A stretch of 64,000 nt of DNA from the NCBI RefSeq assembly GCF_030506255.1, contig NZ_CP113431.1:2792001-2856000 (forward strand). The letters are read 5' to 3'. This document shows, piece by piece, positions 8,210 through 16,952 of this stretch. Position numbers and translations under genes: made by a program. The DNA is from Nocardioides sp. Arc9.136. GTDB lineage: Bacteria; Actinomycetota; Actinomycetes; Propionibacteriales; Nocardioidaceae. The notes beneath the pieces were generated by a model. It worked only from the letters and a program-made list of their open reading frames with translations, was not told the origin of the DNA and did no database searches. How positions within the stretch are numbered: the stretch's first letter is position 1; every line of letters begins with the position of its first letter.

Positions 8210-8578
8210 TCAGCGCGGTCGGTACGACGCGAGGTAGTCGTCGAGGGCCGACTCCGCACGGGTGGCCGCCGACCGCAGGTGCGCGGCCCGGGAGCAGGCT
8301 GCGGCCACGTCCCGTCGGCGCACCTCCTGCTCGACCGAGATCGCGAGGCCGGCGAGCTCCCGGGTCCCCATGGTGATCGAGGAGACCTTGAGGCTCAGCA
8401 CGGCGTCCATCGCGTCGACCAGGTCGCCCTGGGCGAGTGCGGCGACGAGCCGCTCGACGCGGCCCGACAGCATCGCCCGGTAGCGCTGCGCGAACGACAG
8501 CGCGAAGCCGTGGTCCTGCACGTCCTCGCCGAGGCGGACGAGGGCGTCGCGGTCGAGCACGCCGTCGGGGCTCAGCAT
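8210..8578 (-). CDS. Hpt-like protein without the phosphoacceptor histidine
   Basis: A 122-residue all-helical protein whose pattern (gD-fa-F-RY--ML--R---L-AAL-xGD----D-vLSLKvSS-tMGtreLa-La--vE) follows histidine phosphotransfer domains. The usual H-x-L-K-G is L-S-L-K-V here, so the phosphorylatable histidine is absent. It may bind a receiver without phosphotransfer. The ATG at 8578 is used; a GTG at 8587 overlaps the signal peptidase stop (GTGA) and is an alternative. It is coupled downstream of sipW and converges with the orphan response regulator, with only 2 bases between the stops. Confidence 0.6.
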   Translation of the reverse strand: MLSPDGVLDRDALVRLGEDVQDHGFALSFAQRYRAMLSGRVERLVAALAQGDLVDAMDAVLSLKVSSITMGTRELAGLAISVEQEVRRRDVAAACSRAAHLRSAATRAESALDDYLASYRPR

Positions 8579-8583
8579 GGCGA

Positions 8584-9300
8584 TCACGCCTCGTCCCCCG
8601 CGGTGTCCTCGTCCTGGTCCCCGTCCTCGGCGGGTGACCAGATGAGGGAGAAGCCGAGGAGCAGCGCACCGGCCAGGGCGACCCAGCGGACGCCGTCCTG
8701 CACGGCCGGCGACCGGAGGGCGCGGATCGCGGAGCCCAGCTTCGGCACGACCGCCTGCATCTCGTAGACGGTGTCGCCCTCGAGGGTGGCGACCCACGGG
8801 TCGGCGTTCTCGTTGTTGTCGCCCTTGGTGCGGACCGCGACCGAGCCGTCCTCGCCGTGGATGACCTCGACGACGCGGTGCGTCTCGACGCGGTGGTCCT
8901 CGACCGGGATCTGGTAGGTGATGACGTCGCCGACCGCGACGTCGGCCGCCGGCTGCGGCGTGGTGACCACGACGTCGCCGGGCATGATGCCCGGCTCCAT
9001 GCTGCCGGTCAGCATGGTCGAGGTGCGGTAGCCCAGCAGGTGCGGGCCGACCGCGAGGAAGCAGAACGCCACGGCGCACACGAGCAGCACCAGGCTCGTC
9101 ACCAGGCTGACCACCCGGCGGCCCCAGCCACGACCGGGACGCTCGCCCCCGGCAGCACCCTGCTCGCCGCCCGGCCGGGCGTCCTGGCCCGGGGCGTCGG
9201 CGACACGGCCGGCGAGGGCGCCCTGGCGCAGCGCGGGGCGCTGCGGCTGCTCGGCGCGGTGGCGGCCCACGACGACGGCCTGCGCTGCGACGGTGCTCAC
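8584..9300 (-). CDS. sipW: SipW-type (ER-type) signal peptidase I
   Basis: A 238-residue membrane peptidase. After a proline/arginine-rich cytoplasmic leader there is one membrane segment (about 64-86). The catalytic serine is S100 in TMLTGSMEPGI, and the Ser/His dyad typical of ER and SipW enzymes is completed by H141 in VETHRVVEV, where bacterial type I enzymes have lysine. GDNNENAD (160-167) is the conserved box E, and a second membrane helix is near 205-225. SipW enzymes process TasA-like fibre proteins; two candidate substrates lie in the window and share its upstream repeats. The leader is long (box B is 177 bases upstream). Confidence 0.88.
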   Translation of the reverse strand: MSTVAAQAVVVGRHRAEQPQRPALRQGALAGRVADAPGQDARPGGEQGAAGGERPGRGWGRRVVSLVTSLVLLVCAVAFCFLAVGPHLLGYRTSTMLTGSMEPGIMPGDVVVTTPQPAADVAVGDVITYQIPVEDHRVETHRVVEVIHGEDGSVAVRTKGDNNENADPWVATLEGDTVYEMQAVVPKLGSAIRALRSPAVQDGVRWVALAGALLLGFSLIWSPAEDGDQDEDTAGDEA

Positions 9301-9476
9301 GAGCGGGTCTCCTCGGGTGGTCGGGGTGGGTGGCTGGCGGGGTGGGGCCCCGTGCGGCCGGCGGGATCGCCGTCAGCCGCACGGGAGTCGGTCAGCGGAG
9401 CTCGCCGGCCCGCTGGGCGGGGGCTCCGTCCGGTGGTGGTCCTCAGGTGGTCCGGCGGGTGGTGCTGCCGGGAACC

Positions 9477-9554
9477 TGATGACCAGAACTCTGCCGCTCG
9501 CAGATCAAGGCTCGAGCCGGTGAATACCGCAGGTTTCCTCAAGCCGCCCGCAAA
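9477..9554 (-). promoter_or_regulatory. SipW-regulon box B
   Basis: Minus-strand half-sites TTTGCGG (9554-9548) and CTTGAGG (9543-9537) lie 11 bp apart, with CTTGA at 9509 (34 bases on). The 20-base stretch at 9477-9496 is identical to 19929-19948 in box C. Sequences this similar 10 kb apart, both before genes of one secretion pathway, imply a common regulator and promoter. Confidence 0.75.
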
Positions 9555-9566
9555 CCCCTCGGACAG

Positions 9567-9608
9567 CGCCCGGGGCCTCCCCCGCACGAGCGGGAGGGGC
9601 CCCGGGCG
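9567..9608 (-). terminator. hairpin after the PepSY gene
   Basis: Arms 9567-9584 and 9591-9608 (18 bases, 16 able to pair) with a 6-base loop CACGAG. It lies 20 bases past the PepSY stop and shields the upstream region of sipW from read-through. No T tract. Confidence 0.7.
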
Positions 9609-9628
9609 AGCCACCGGTACGGCGGCAC

Positions 9629-11110
9629 TCAGACGCTGTCGAACCAGCCCGCCAGCGCCGGCACGCGCCGCAGCACCAGCTGGTCGAGCAGGAGCACTGC
9701 CAGCAGCGAGATGCCGAAGAACGGCAGCAGCACCCCGAGGGCGACGATCCCGACGACCAGGACGGGTGAGGACCGCAGCGGCATCCGGCCGCGCGGTGCC
9801 GCCACGGAGCCGTGCCGCTTCGGCCGGCGACGCCACCACATCAGCGGCCCGGTGACGCAGGAGAAGATCACGCCGAGGCACATCAGCGCCGCCCCCCAGA
9901 ACGACCAGAGGCCGAGGCTGCGCCCCTCGTGGAGACCGATGCCCTGGGCGACCACCTTCGCGAGCGCCGGGTAGTCGTCGAACCCGTAGGTCGAGACGAC
10001 CTGGCCGCCGTACCGGTCCACGTGCACCGTCTGCTCGTCGGAGGGCGCGTCGAAGGCGTACCCGATGACGGAGAAGACGCCGTCGTCGGTCGCCGGCAGC
10101 GCGACGGTGAAGGGCCGCCGGAGGCCCTCGCGCTCCGCCACGGCGACGGCGGTGTCGACGTTCGCGACGTTGACCTCGCCCTCGCCGTGCTCGCCGCCCC
10201 GGGCGCCCCCGGTGTCCTCGGGCACCTCGGAGGTCGGCACGTCGCCCTTCTGCTGGGCCCACGGGATGTCCTGGGCGTGGCTGTGCGGGAGCGACTCGTC
10301 GAGCGTGGACAGCGGGCTCGAGGCGGCGCCGTGGTCGGTGCTCCACAGCGACGAGCCCTGGCTGGTGGCCAGCGACTGCACCTGGGCGCCCCAGAACCCG
10401 GTCCACGGCAGCCCGGACACGAGGAGGAACAGCAGGCCCAGCCCCACGACCGCGCCGACGACGCCGTGCCTGCCGCGCAGCTTCGCGCCCTTGCGCCCCG
10501 ACCTCGCCAGCCGCTTCCGGGCGCGGCGCCCGCGGAGGAAGAGGTAGTAGCCGGTGACGGCCATGACGATCGCCCAGCACGCACCGAGCTCCATCACCGC
10601 GTCGCCGACACGCCCCGCCATCAGGTCGGCGTGCAGCCGGACCGCGGTGCCCGACAGCGTGGTGTCGGGGTCCATCGACCCGAGCACCTCCACCGCGAAG
10701 GGGTCGACGAAGACGTCGCGGCCCTCGCCGTCGGGCATCGTCACGGAGAAGACGGTGCTGCGGCCCTCCTCCCGTGGCTCGGCCAGGGAGACCACGGTGG
10801 CGTCGGGGTAGGCGGAGCGCACCGCGGCGAGCTGGGCGGAGTACGGCTGGGCGGCGGGCTGGGTCGCCGAGGGCTCGGCCTTCATCAGGTCGGGGTGGAG
10901 CATCGGCTCGAGCTCGAACCGGAACAGGTAGATCAGGCCGGTCGTGGCCAGCACGAGCAGCACGGGCACCACGACGAACGAGGCGAAGAAGTGCCAGCGC
11001 CACACGGCCCGGAAGAGGCCGCTGCCGGATCCCTTCGGGCGGGTCCTGCCCGGTGGCCGCGGCGGGGTGGGTGGGGTCGGAGCGCGCTCGGGCGCGCGGA
11101 GGTCGGTCAT
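9629..11110 (-). CDS. PepSY-associated transmembrane protein
   Basis: A 493-residue membrane protein. A first helix (FFASFVVVPVLLVLATTGLIYLF, in parts about 38-60) is followed by PepSY segments, then helices near 190-210 and 235-255, an external region with an acidic/His stretch (SHAQDIPW, GGEHGEGE), and three C-terminal helices. This is the PepSY_TM layout, often linked to metal or siderophore-iron reduction and peptidase control. The start is the ATG with AGGAGAG upstream; a longer frame exists. A membrane-protein gene lies 99 bases upstream on the same strand. Confidence 0.82.
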   Translation of the reverse strand: MTDLRAPERAPTPPTPPRPPGRTRPKGSGSGLFRAVWRWHFFASFVVVPVLLVLATTGLIYLFRFELEPMLHPDLMKAEPSATQPAAQPYSAQLAAVRSAYPDATVVSLAEPREEGRSTVFSVTMPDGEGRDVFVDPFAVEVLGSMDPDTTLSGTAVRLHADLMAGRVGDAVMELGACWAIVMAVTGYYLFLRGRRARKRLARSGRKGAKLRGRHGVVGAVVGLGLLFLLVSGLPWTGFWGAQVQSLATSQGSSLWSTDHGAASSPLSTLDESLPHSHAQDIPWAQQKGDVPTSEVPEDTGGARGGEHGEGEVNVANVDTAVAVAEREGLRRPFTVALPATDDGVFSVIGYAFDAPSDEQTVHVDRYGGQVVSTYGFDDYPALAKVVAQGIGLHEGRSLGLWSFWGAALMCLGVIFSCVTGPLMWWRRRPKRHGSVAAPRGRMPLRSSPVLVVGIVALGVLLPFFGISLLAVLLLDQLVLRRVPALAGWFDSV

Positions 11111-11209
11111 GGGTCTCTCCTCGAGACGGCGTGCCGCGGCCGCCGTCGGGCGACGGGCACGCACGGGACGACGGACCACCGCAGAGGTGGTCCGCTGGGA
11201 CGGGCTGGG

Positions 11210-11896
11210 TCAGGCCGCGAGGAGAGGCGGCCCGCGTCGTACGACGCAGCGCGCGAGGAGGTCGGTCGGCCGGCGGGCGGGTCGGGTGGCCGGCGCGTGG
11301 GCGGGAGTGGTGACCACGACGGGCGCGGCCAGGACCAGCGCCAGCGCGAGGAGGAGCGGCCGGAGCACCACGGCCGAGGCGAGCGCGACGAGCGTCCACA
11401 GGGCGCGCTCCCCCGCGGCGAGCCAGAGCCCGACGAGGACCGCGGCGACGAGGTGGACGGCCATCATCGGCGCGTGCGCCGACAGGTCGTCGAGGAGGTG
11501 GCCGACCGGCAGCGCGGGTGCGACCGCGTGGCTCCCGGACTCGTAAGCCTCCTGGAGGGAGCCCATCCGCCGGCCGTCGACGAGCGGCAGGACGGCGCCC
11601 GCCGGCTCCGCGGCGGCCCGGCCGGGCGAGGTGGGGGCGTCACCGACGTGGCCGCCGGTGGCCGTGAGGACCGCGTGGACCGCGGCCTGGCCGGCGACGA
11701 GCAGGCCGACCACCCGCAGGGTCGAGGCGGGCCGCGAGAGCAGCGCCGCCGAGGCGACCGAGCCGACCACCACGACCAGCGCGAGCACTCCCGGGCCGGG
11801 CAGCAGCCCGTCGGCCGTGACGTGCCCGGCCGCGCCGAGGAAGACGGCCAGGAGGGTCACCAGGAGCGCGCGTGCCCACAGCACGACGGGATCCAT
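11210..11896 (-). CDS. integral membrane protein of unknown function
   Basis: A 228-residue protein with about five hydrophobic segments (residues about 5-25, 35-55, 65-80, 140-160, 168-195) and an arginine-rich cytoplasmic tail. I do not recognise a family. A start 8 codons earlier (ATG at 11920) is equally possible. It precedes the PepSY gene on the same strand, so a joint role at the membrane is plausible but unproven. Confidence 0.65.
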   Translation of the reverse strand: MDPVVLWARALLVTLLAVFLGAAGHVTADGLLPGPGVLALVVVVGSVASAALLSRPASTLRVVGLLVAGQAAVHAVLTATGGHVGDAPTSPGRAAAEPAGAVLPLVDGRRMGSLQEAYESGSHAVAPALPVGHLLDDLSAHAPMMAVHLVAAVLVGLWLAAGERALWTLVALASAVVLRPLLLALALVLAAPVVVTTPAHAPATRPARRPTDLLARCVVRRGPPLLAA

Positions 11897-12017
11897 CCGG
11901 CCCTCCACGCCCGCGATCATCCCACGCCCCCGAAGGTCGGCGGGCGCGCGTCGACGGTGCCGGTCGCTGGTCGAGCAGGCGAGCCCGGGCGAGCCGCCGT
12001 CCCACCGCCCCGCCCGG

Positions 12018-12839
12018 TCAGTTCAGCCGGCGGGTGTCCTCCGGCGCGGTGCCGCCGCGGTGGACGTCCTCGACCATCTTCTGCAGCGCGGTGAGGGCGA
12101 CGTTCTGCGAGACCGGGCCGAAGCTGATCCGGGCCACGCCGAGCTCCTGCAGCCGCGCGAGCGGCGGGTGCCCGGGCAGGCCGATGACGGTCAGCCGCTG
12201 CGGTCCGAACGCGTCGCAGAGGTGGGCCACCTCCTCCTCGGAGAGGAAGCCCGGCACGAACACCACGGGGGCGCCGGCGTCGAGGAACGCGCGTCCGCGC
12301 TCGGTGGCCTCGGCCAGCACCTCGCCCCGGTCGCGGTCCCCCGCCCGGAGGAACACGTCGGTGCGTGCGTTGAGGACGAACTCGACCCCGGCCTGCTCGG
12401 CCACCGCCATCACCTGCTCCACCTGGCGGACGGCCTCGGGCAGCGGCTTGAGCTGGTCCTCGAGGTTCGCGCCTACGACGCCGATGTCGATCGCCCGCCG
12501 GACCGTGCCGGCCGCGTCGCCGTACCCGCCCTCGAGGTCGGCGGTCACCGGCAGGTCCGTGGCCCGGACGATGCGGCCCACCATGTCGAGCATCTCCTGG
12601 ACCGGGATGTTCTCCCCGTCCTCGTAGCCCAGGGTGGCGGCGATCGAGTGGCTCGCGGTCGCCAGTGCCCGCGTGCCGGGGACGTCGGCGACGACCCTGG
12701 CGCTGATGGCGTCCCAGACGTTGACGACGGTGAGCAGCTCGGGCTCGCGGTGGAGGCGGAGCAGCTCACGCGCCTTGTCGGCGGTGGCGTCGGCGGTGGC
12801 GGTGGCGTCGGCGGTCGGGTCGGCGGTGGCGTCGGTCAT
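12018..12839 (-). CDS. isocitrate lyase/PEP mutase-family protein
   Basis: A 273-residue TIM-barrel protein of the ICL/PEPM superfamily: NVWDAISARVV (about 40-50), LPVTADLEGGYGD (about 97-109), GANLEDQ, FVLNARTDVFLR, and VPGFLSEEEV. The usual catalytic cysteine loop of true isocitrate lyases is absent, so lyase or phosphonate-type activity on an unknown 2-oxo or C-C substrate is more likely. Its N-terminus is a low-complexity Thr/Ala/Asp stretch. It starts 9 bases after glnE and appears to be the last gene of that operon. Confidence 0.82.
   Translation of the reverse strand: MTDATADPTADATATADATADKARELLRLHREPELLTVVNVWDAISARVVADVPGTRALATASHSIAATLGYEDGENIPVQEMLDMVGRIVRATDLPVTADLEGGYGDAAGTVRRAIDIGVVGANLEDQLKPLPEAVRQVEQVMAVAEQAGVEFVLNARTDVFLRAGDRDRGEVLAEATERGRAFLDAGAPVVFVPGFLSEEEVAHLCDAFGPQRLTVIGLPGHPPLARLQELGVARISFGPVSQNVALTALQKMVEDVHRGGTAPEDTRRLN
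12777..12839 (-). repeat. 12-bp-type simple repeats in the 5' end of the coding sequence
   Basis: Imperfect copies of GACGCCACCGCC (minus strand) encode residues 1-21 (alternating Ala, Thr, Asp). The stretch is in frame, so unit gain or loss would keep the frame and only change the length of the disordered N-terminus. Confidence 0.7.
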
Positions 12840-12848
12840 GGCCCACCC

Positions 12849-15824
12849 TTACCCCCAGAACACCCGCTCCACGACCGCGCTCGCCTGCCGGGTGCGCCGC
12901 AGGTGGTCGTTGACCATCGCGTCGGTCTCGCCGGCGGGGTAGCCCAGGATGCTCGCGACGGCCGCGCGCTCCCGCGCGTCGCGCGGCATCTCGTCCGACG
13001 GCTTCCCACGGACCAGCGTCACCGCGTTGCGGACCCGGCTCACGTGCCGCCAGGTCTGCTGCAGGACGTCGGCGTCCTCGGCCTCGACCAGGCCGGCGTC
13101 GCGGGCGGCGTCCAGCGCGGCCATGGTGCGGGTGGTCCGCAGCCCCTCGACCCGGCCGGCGTGCCGCATCTGCAGCAGCTGCACGGTCCACTCCACGTCG
13201 GCCAGGCCGCCCCGGCCGAGCTTGAGGTGCATCTGCGGGTCGGCACCCCGCGGCAGCCGCTCGCGGTCCACGCGCGCCTTGATCCGGCGCACCTCGAGCA
13301 CGTCGTCCTCCGAGATGCCGGCCGCCGGGAAGCGCAGCGGGTCGACCACCTCCTCGAACCGCCGTCGCACGTCGGGGTCGCCGACGGCCGCGTCGGCGCG
13401 CAGCAGCGCCTGCGCCTCCCAGACCTTCGACCACTTCGCGTAGTACGCCGCGTAGGAGTCGAGCGTGCGGACCAGCGGCCCTTGCTTGCCCTCAGGCCGC
13501 AGGTCGGCGTCGACCGCGAGCGGCGGGTCGCCGCCGGGCAGGCCCAGCAGGCGGCGCAGCTCGTTCGCCACCGCCTGGGCGTACGACGACGCCCGCTGCG
13601 GGTCCGCGTCCGGCGCCGGCTCGTGCACGAACAGCACGTCGGCGTCGGAGCCGTAGGACAGCTCGAACCCGCCGTACCGGCCCATCGCCACGATCGCCAT
13701 CCGGGTGGGCGGCTCCTCGAGCCCGCGCTGCGCGCAGACCGACCGGCCGACCACGTCGAGGGTCACCTCGAGCGTGGCGTCGGTCAGCCTGCTCAGGCCG
13801 GCGCCGACGGCGTCGACCTCGGTGAGGCCGACGAGGTCGCCGGCGGCGATCCGGAACAGCTCGCGCCGGCGGATCGCGCGGACCGCGCGCACGGCCTTCT
13901 CGGGGTCCTGCTGCCGGCGGGCCGAGGCACGCATCTCGTCGACGAGCGCCTCGCCGGCGAGCGGCGTGAGGTCCTCCCCCAGCATCCGGACGCCCTGCGG
14001 CTCGCGCTCGAGCAGGCTGGTGGCGTACCGCGACCGGGACAGCACCTGGGCCAGCCGCTCGGCGACCTGGCCCTCGTCACGCAGGGTCTTGAGGTACCAG
14101 GGGCTGTCGCCCAGCGCCTCGCTGATCCGGCGGAAGCCGAACAGCCCGCCGTCGGGGTCGGGGCCCTCGGCGAACCACTGCAGCATGACGGGCAGCAGGG
14201 CGCGCTGGATGTTCGCGCTGCGCGAGACGCCGGTCGTCAGCGCCTCGAGGTGGCGCAGCGCGGCCTTGGGGTCCAGGTAGCCCAGGGCGGCGAGCCGCTC
14301 GCCCGCCGCCGCGGTCGAGAGCCGGACGCCGGGGCCGGGGATGGCCGCCACGGCCTCGAGCAGCGGCCGGTAGAAGATCTTCTCGTGCAGCCGGCGCACC
14401 TCGCGCCGGTGGTGCTGCCACTCCTTGTCCAGCGCGGCCGCGGAGTCGCGCAGGTAGCCGATGCTGCGGCCCAGCCGCCGCATCGCCTCCTCCTCCTCGG
14501 GCACCACGTGGGTCCGGCGCAGCTGGAAGAGCTGGATCCGGTGCTCGAGGGTGCGGAGGAACGCGTAGGCCTCGTGCAGCGCCTCGCCGTCCTCGCGCCC
14601 GACGTACCCGCCCCGGGTCAGCTCGGCGAGGGCGCTGAGCGTGGCGGTGGCCCGGATCCCCTCGTCACCGCGCCCGTGGACCAGCTGCAGCAGCTGCACG
14701 GCGAACTCGACGTCACGCAGCCCGCCGGACCCCAGCTTGAGCTGGCGGTCGGCCTCGCGGGCCGGGATGTGCTCGACGACGCGCCGCCGCATGGCGCGGG
14801 TGTCGGCCACGAAGCCCTCGCGCTCGGCGGCGCTCCACACCAGCGGGGCGACCATCTCGACGTACGCCGCGCCGAGCTCGCGGTCCCCGGCGACGGGGCG
14901 CGCCTTGAGCAGCGCCTGGAACTCCCAGGTCTTCGCCCACCGCTCGTAGTAGCCGCGGTGGCTGGCGAGGGTCCGGGTGAGCGGCCCGGCCTTGCCCTCC
15001 GGTCGCAGCGCGGCGTCGACGGGCCAGATCGTGCCCTCGCCGGTCTGGTCGGAGCAGACCTGCATCAGGTTGCTGGCCAGCTGGGTGGCGGCGCGGAGCG
15101 CGGCGTGGTCGTCGGCGCCCTCGGCCGGCTCGTGGACGAAGACCACGTCGACGTCGGAGACGTAGTTGAGCTCGTGGCCACCGCACTTGCCCATCGCGAC
15201 CACCGCCAGCCGCGCCAGCGCACCCTGCTCGCCCACGCGTTGGCGGGCGACGGCGAGCGCGGCCTCGAGCGTGCCGGCGGCGAGGTCGCTCAGCTCGGCC
15301 GCCGCGTCGTCGACGCCCAGGTCGTGGGCCAGGTCGCGGGCGGCCAGCCGGAGCAGCAGCCTGCGGTACTCCACGCGCAGCGCGTCGCGGGCCTCCACGT
15401 CGGGCAGCGTCGCGACCGGTGCGGCGTCGTCGGGGTCGGCGCCGACGCTGCGCAGCAGCGAGGCACGCAGGGCGTACGCCGCCGGGCGGGTCGAGCCGAG
15501 CGTCGGGTCGGTCATCTCCTGCCAGTGGCCCGGGTGCCGGACGAGGTGGTCGCCGAGCGCCGCCGAGGCGCCGAGCACCGAGAGCAGCCGCATCGCGGTG
15601 CCCTCGTCCTCGGTGAGCGCGCGGAGCATCGGGGCCGGGTCCTCGAGCGCCCCGGCGAGCCGGACGAGTGTCGCCAGGGCGAGGTCGGGGTCGGCCGTGC
15701 GGGCCAGCAGGTGGAGCAGCTCCTCGGCGGCGGGCCCCAGGTCGCGCAGGTGCGCCATGGCGTCCTCGCCGTCGAGGAAGCCCAGCCGCAGCAGCGCGCC
15801 CTTCGAGGTCGCGGCCCGGTTCAC
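12849..15824 (-). CDS. glnE: bifunctional glutamine synthetase adenylyltransferase/deadenylylase
   Basis: A 991-residue enzyme that adds AMP to and removes it from glutamine synthetase according to nitrogen status. Two nucleotidyltransferase domains are visible: an N-terminal one with GGHELNYVSDVDVVFVHEP and a C-terminal one with GGFELSYGSDADVLFVHEP, each followed by a GlnD-type PII-uridylyl helical domain. The GTG start overlaps the upstream amidotransferase stop as GTGA; a longer open frame is arginine-rich shadow. The neighbouring glnA2 product lacks the adenylylation loop, so the target is probably a separate GlnA1 outside the window. The glnA2-glnE order is conserved in Actinobacteria. 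Confidence 0.95.
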   Translation of the reverse strand: MNRAATSKGALLRLGFLDGEDAMAHLRDLGPAAEELLHLLARTADPDLALATLVRLAGALEDPAPMLRALTEDEGTAMRLLSVLGASAALGDHLVRHPGHWQEMTDPTLGSTRPAAYALRASLLRSVGADPDDAAPVATLPDVEARDALRVEYRRLLLRLAARDLAHDLGVDDAAAELSDLAAGTLEAALAVARQRVGEQGALARLAVVAMGKCGGHELNYVSDVDVVFVHEPAEGADDHAALRAATQLASNLMQVCSDQTGEGTIWPVDAALRPEGKAGPLTRTLASHRGYYERWAKTWEFQALLKARPVAGDRELGAAYVEMVAPLVWSAAEREGFVADTRAMRRRVVEHIPAREADRQLKLGSGGLRDVEFAVQLLQLVHGRGDEGIRATATLSALAELTRGGYVGREDGEALHEAYAFLRTLEHRIQLFQLRRTHVVPEEEEAMRRLGRSIGYLRDSAAALDKEWQHHRREVRRLHEKIFYRPLLEAVAAIPGPGVRLSTAAAGERLAALGYLDPKAALRHLEALTTGVSRSANIQRALLPVMLQWFAEGPDPDGGLFGFRRISEALGDSPWYLKTLRDEGQVAERLAQVLSRSRYATSLLEREPQGVRMLGEDLTPLAGEALVDEMRASARRQQDPEKAVRAVRAIRRRELFRIAAGDLVGLTEVDAVGAGLSRLTDATLEVTLDVVGRSVCAQRGLEEPPTRMAIVAMGRYGGFELSYGSDADVLFVHEPAPDADPQRASSYAQAVANELRRLLGLPGGDPPLAVDADLRPEGKQGPLVRTLDSYAAYYAKWSKVWEAQALLRADAAVGDPDVRRRFEEVVDPLRFPAAGISEDDVLEVRRIKARVDRERLPRGADPQMHLKLGRGGLADVEWTVQLLQMRHAGRVEGLRTTRTMAALDAARDAGLVEAEDADVLQQTWRHVSRVRNAVTLVRGKPSDEMPRDARERAAVASILGYPAGETDAMVNDHLRRTRQASAVVERVFWG

Positions 15825-16555
15825 CGGGAGCCGCCCGCGGACCGCTCGGCGAGCTCGGCGAAGCGGCGGGCCAGCGGCCGCCAGGCGGCGTCGAGCTCGG
15901 GGCGGGCCCGGTCGACGTCCTCGAGCAGGCGGGCCTGGTCGATCCCGCGCGCCTCGTGCGACCCGCGGTCGTCCTCGGCCCACGGGCCGAGCACCTCGGC
16001 CGTCACCTCCGGGTGCAGCTGGACGCCCCAGGCGGCGGCCGCGTGGCGCGCCGCCTGCACGGTGCCGTCGGGGGCGTGCGCCAGGGCGACCGCGCCCGCC
16101 GGGAGGGCGGTGACGACGTCGTTGTTCCAGTGCACGCCGCGGCGCGCACCCGCGGCCAGCTCTCCGAGGAGGGGGTCGTCGGCCGCCTCGGCGGTCCAGC
16201 CGACCTCCAGCAGCCCGAGCTGCTGCCCGTGGCGGTTGACCGCGATCTCGCCACCCAGCGCCACGGCGAGCAGCTGGTGGCCCAGGCAGATGCCGAGCGT
16301 GGGCACGCCGTCGCGGACCGCCGCCCGGACCAGCTCGCGGGTCGGAGCGAGCCAGGCGTGCTCGGCGTCGTCGCGGGCGCCCATCGGCCCACCCAGGACG
16401 AGCAGGGCGTCGGCGGCGACGGCGTCCGGCAGCACGTCGCCGGCGTGGGGGCGGAGCACCTCGAGCGTGCAGCCCGCCTCGACCAGCCAGTCGCCCACGA
16501 GGGCGGGCGGGCAGTCGCGGTCGTGCTCGACCACGAGCACCCGGGGGCCCGTCAC
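15821..16555 (-). CDS. class I glutamine amidotransferase-like protein
   Basis: A 244-residue protein of the type 1 GATase fold. The nucleophile cysteine is in GICLGHQLL and the histidine in WGVQLHPEVT, with a downstream acidic partner. Stand-alone GATases of this kind (GMP synthase-like) hydrolyse glutamine or gamma-glutamyl compounds. It starts at GTG overlapping the stop of the upstream gene and itself overlaps glnE by GTGA, so it is tightly bound to nitrogen metabolism genes; gamma-glutamyl-polyamine hydrolysis is one option. Confidence 0.85.
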   Translation of the reverse strand: MTGPRVLVVEHDRDCPPALVGDWLVEAGCTLEVLRPHAGDVLPDAVAADALLVLGGPMGARDDAEHAWLAPTRELVRAAVRDGVPTLGICLGHQLLAVALGGEIAVNRHGQQLGLLEVGWTAEAADDPLLGELAAGARRGVHWNNDVVTALPAGAVALAHAPDGTVQAARHAAAAWGVQLHPEVTAEVLGPWAEDDRGSHEARGIDQARLLEDVDRARPELDAAWRPLARRFAELAERSAGGSR

Positions 16556-16947
16556 CGCTTCGCCGCCAGGTCGGGGTCGTCGGCGATCAGCGCGAGGAAG
16601 AGCAGGCTCAGGCCGACGACGATCGTCACGAACCCCAGCTGGCCGACGAGCACCGAGCACGGGAGCAGCGCGACGCCGACCGCCACGCAGGCCCGCCGCG
16701 CCGCCGCGCCGCGGGCCGGCAGGGACCGCAGCGCCAGGGCGGTCAGGCCGAGCACGGCGACCGCCGCCACCGAGAGCGACACGGCGTACGTCGCCGCCCC
16801 GCCGTCCTCGGGGAGCACGTCCACGAGCACCCACGCCGCCAGGGCGGCGACGGCCACCCCGACGCCGAGGGCGACGAGGAGCGCGATCCGCAGGCGGCGC
16901 GCGCGGTCCTGGCTGTAGACGACCGTCGGGCGGTCGGTGGCGGGCAC
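16552..16947 (-). CDS. small membrane protein in the glnA2-glnE operon
   Basis: A 131-residue protein with four hydrophobic segments (about 20-42, 53-72, 86-101, 103-121) and a cytoplasmic N-terminus with YSQDRARRLR. The GTG start lies 5 bases after the glnA2 stop. I do not recognise a family. Its position between glnA2 and the amidotransferase is its only functional clue. Confidence 0.7.
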   Translation of the reverse strand: MPATDRPTVVYSQDRARRLRIALLVALGVGVAVAALAAWVLVDVLPEDGGAATYAVSLSVAAVAVLGLTALALRSLPARGAAARRACVAVGVALLPCSVLVGQLGFVTIVVGLSLLFLALIADDPDLAAKR

Positions 16948-16952
16948 GGCGC

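Larger units (their letters stand above)
9301..9628. other. 328-base spacer upstream of the signal peptidase
   Basis: No protein gene is supported. It carries SipW-regulon box B (9477-9554) and the terminator of the PepSY gene (9567-9608). The about 175 bases between box B and the ATG are a GC-rich leader in which I see nothing specific. Confidence 0.65.
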
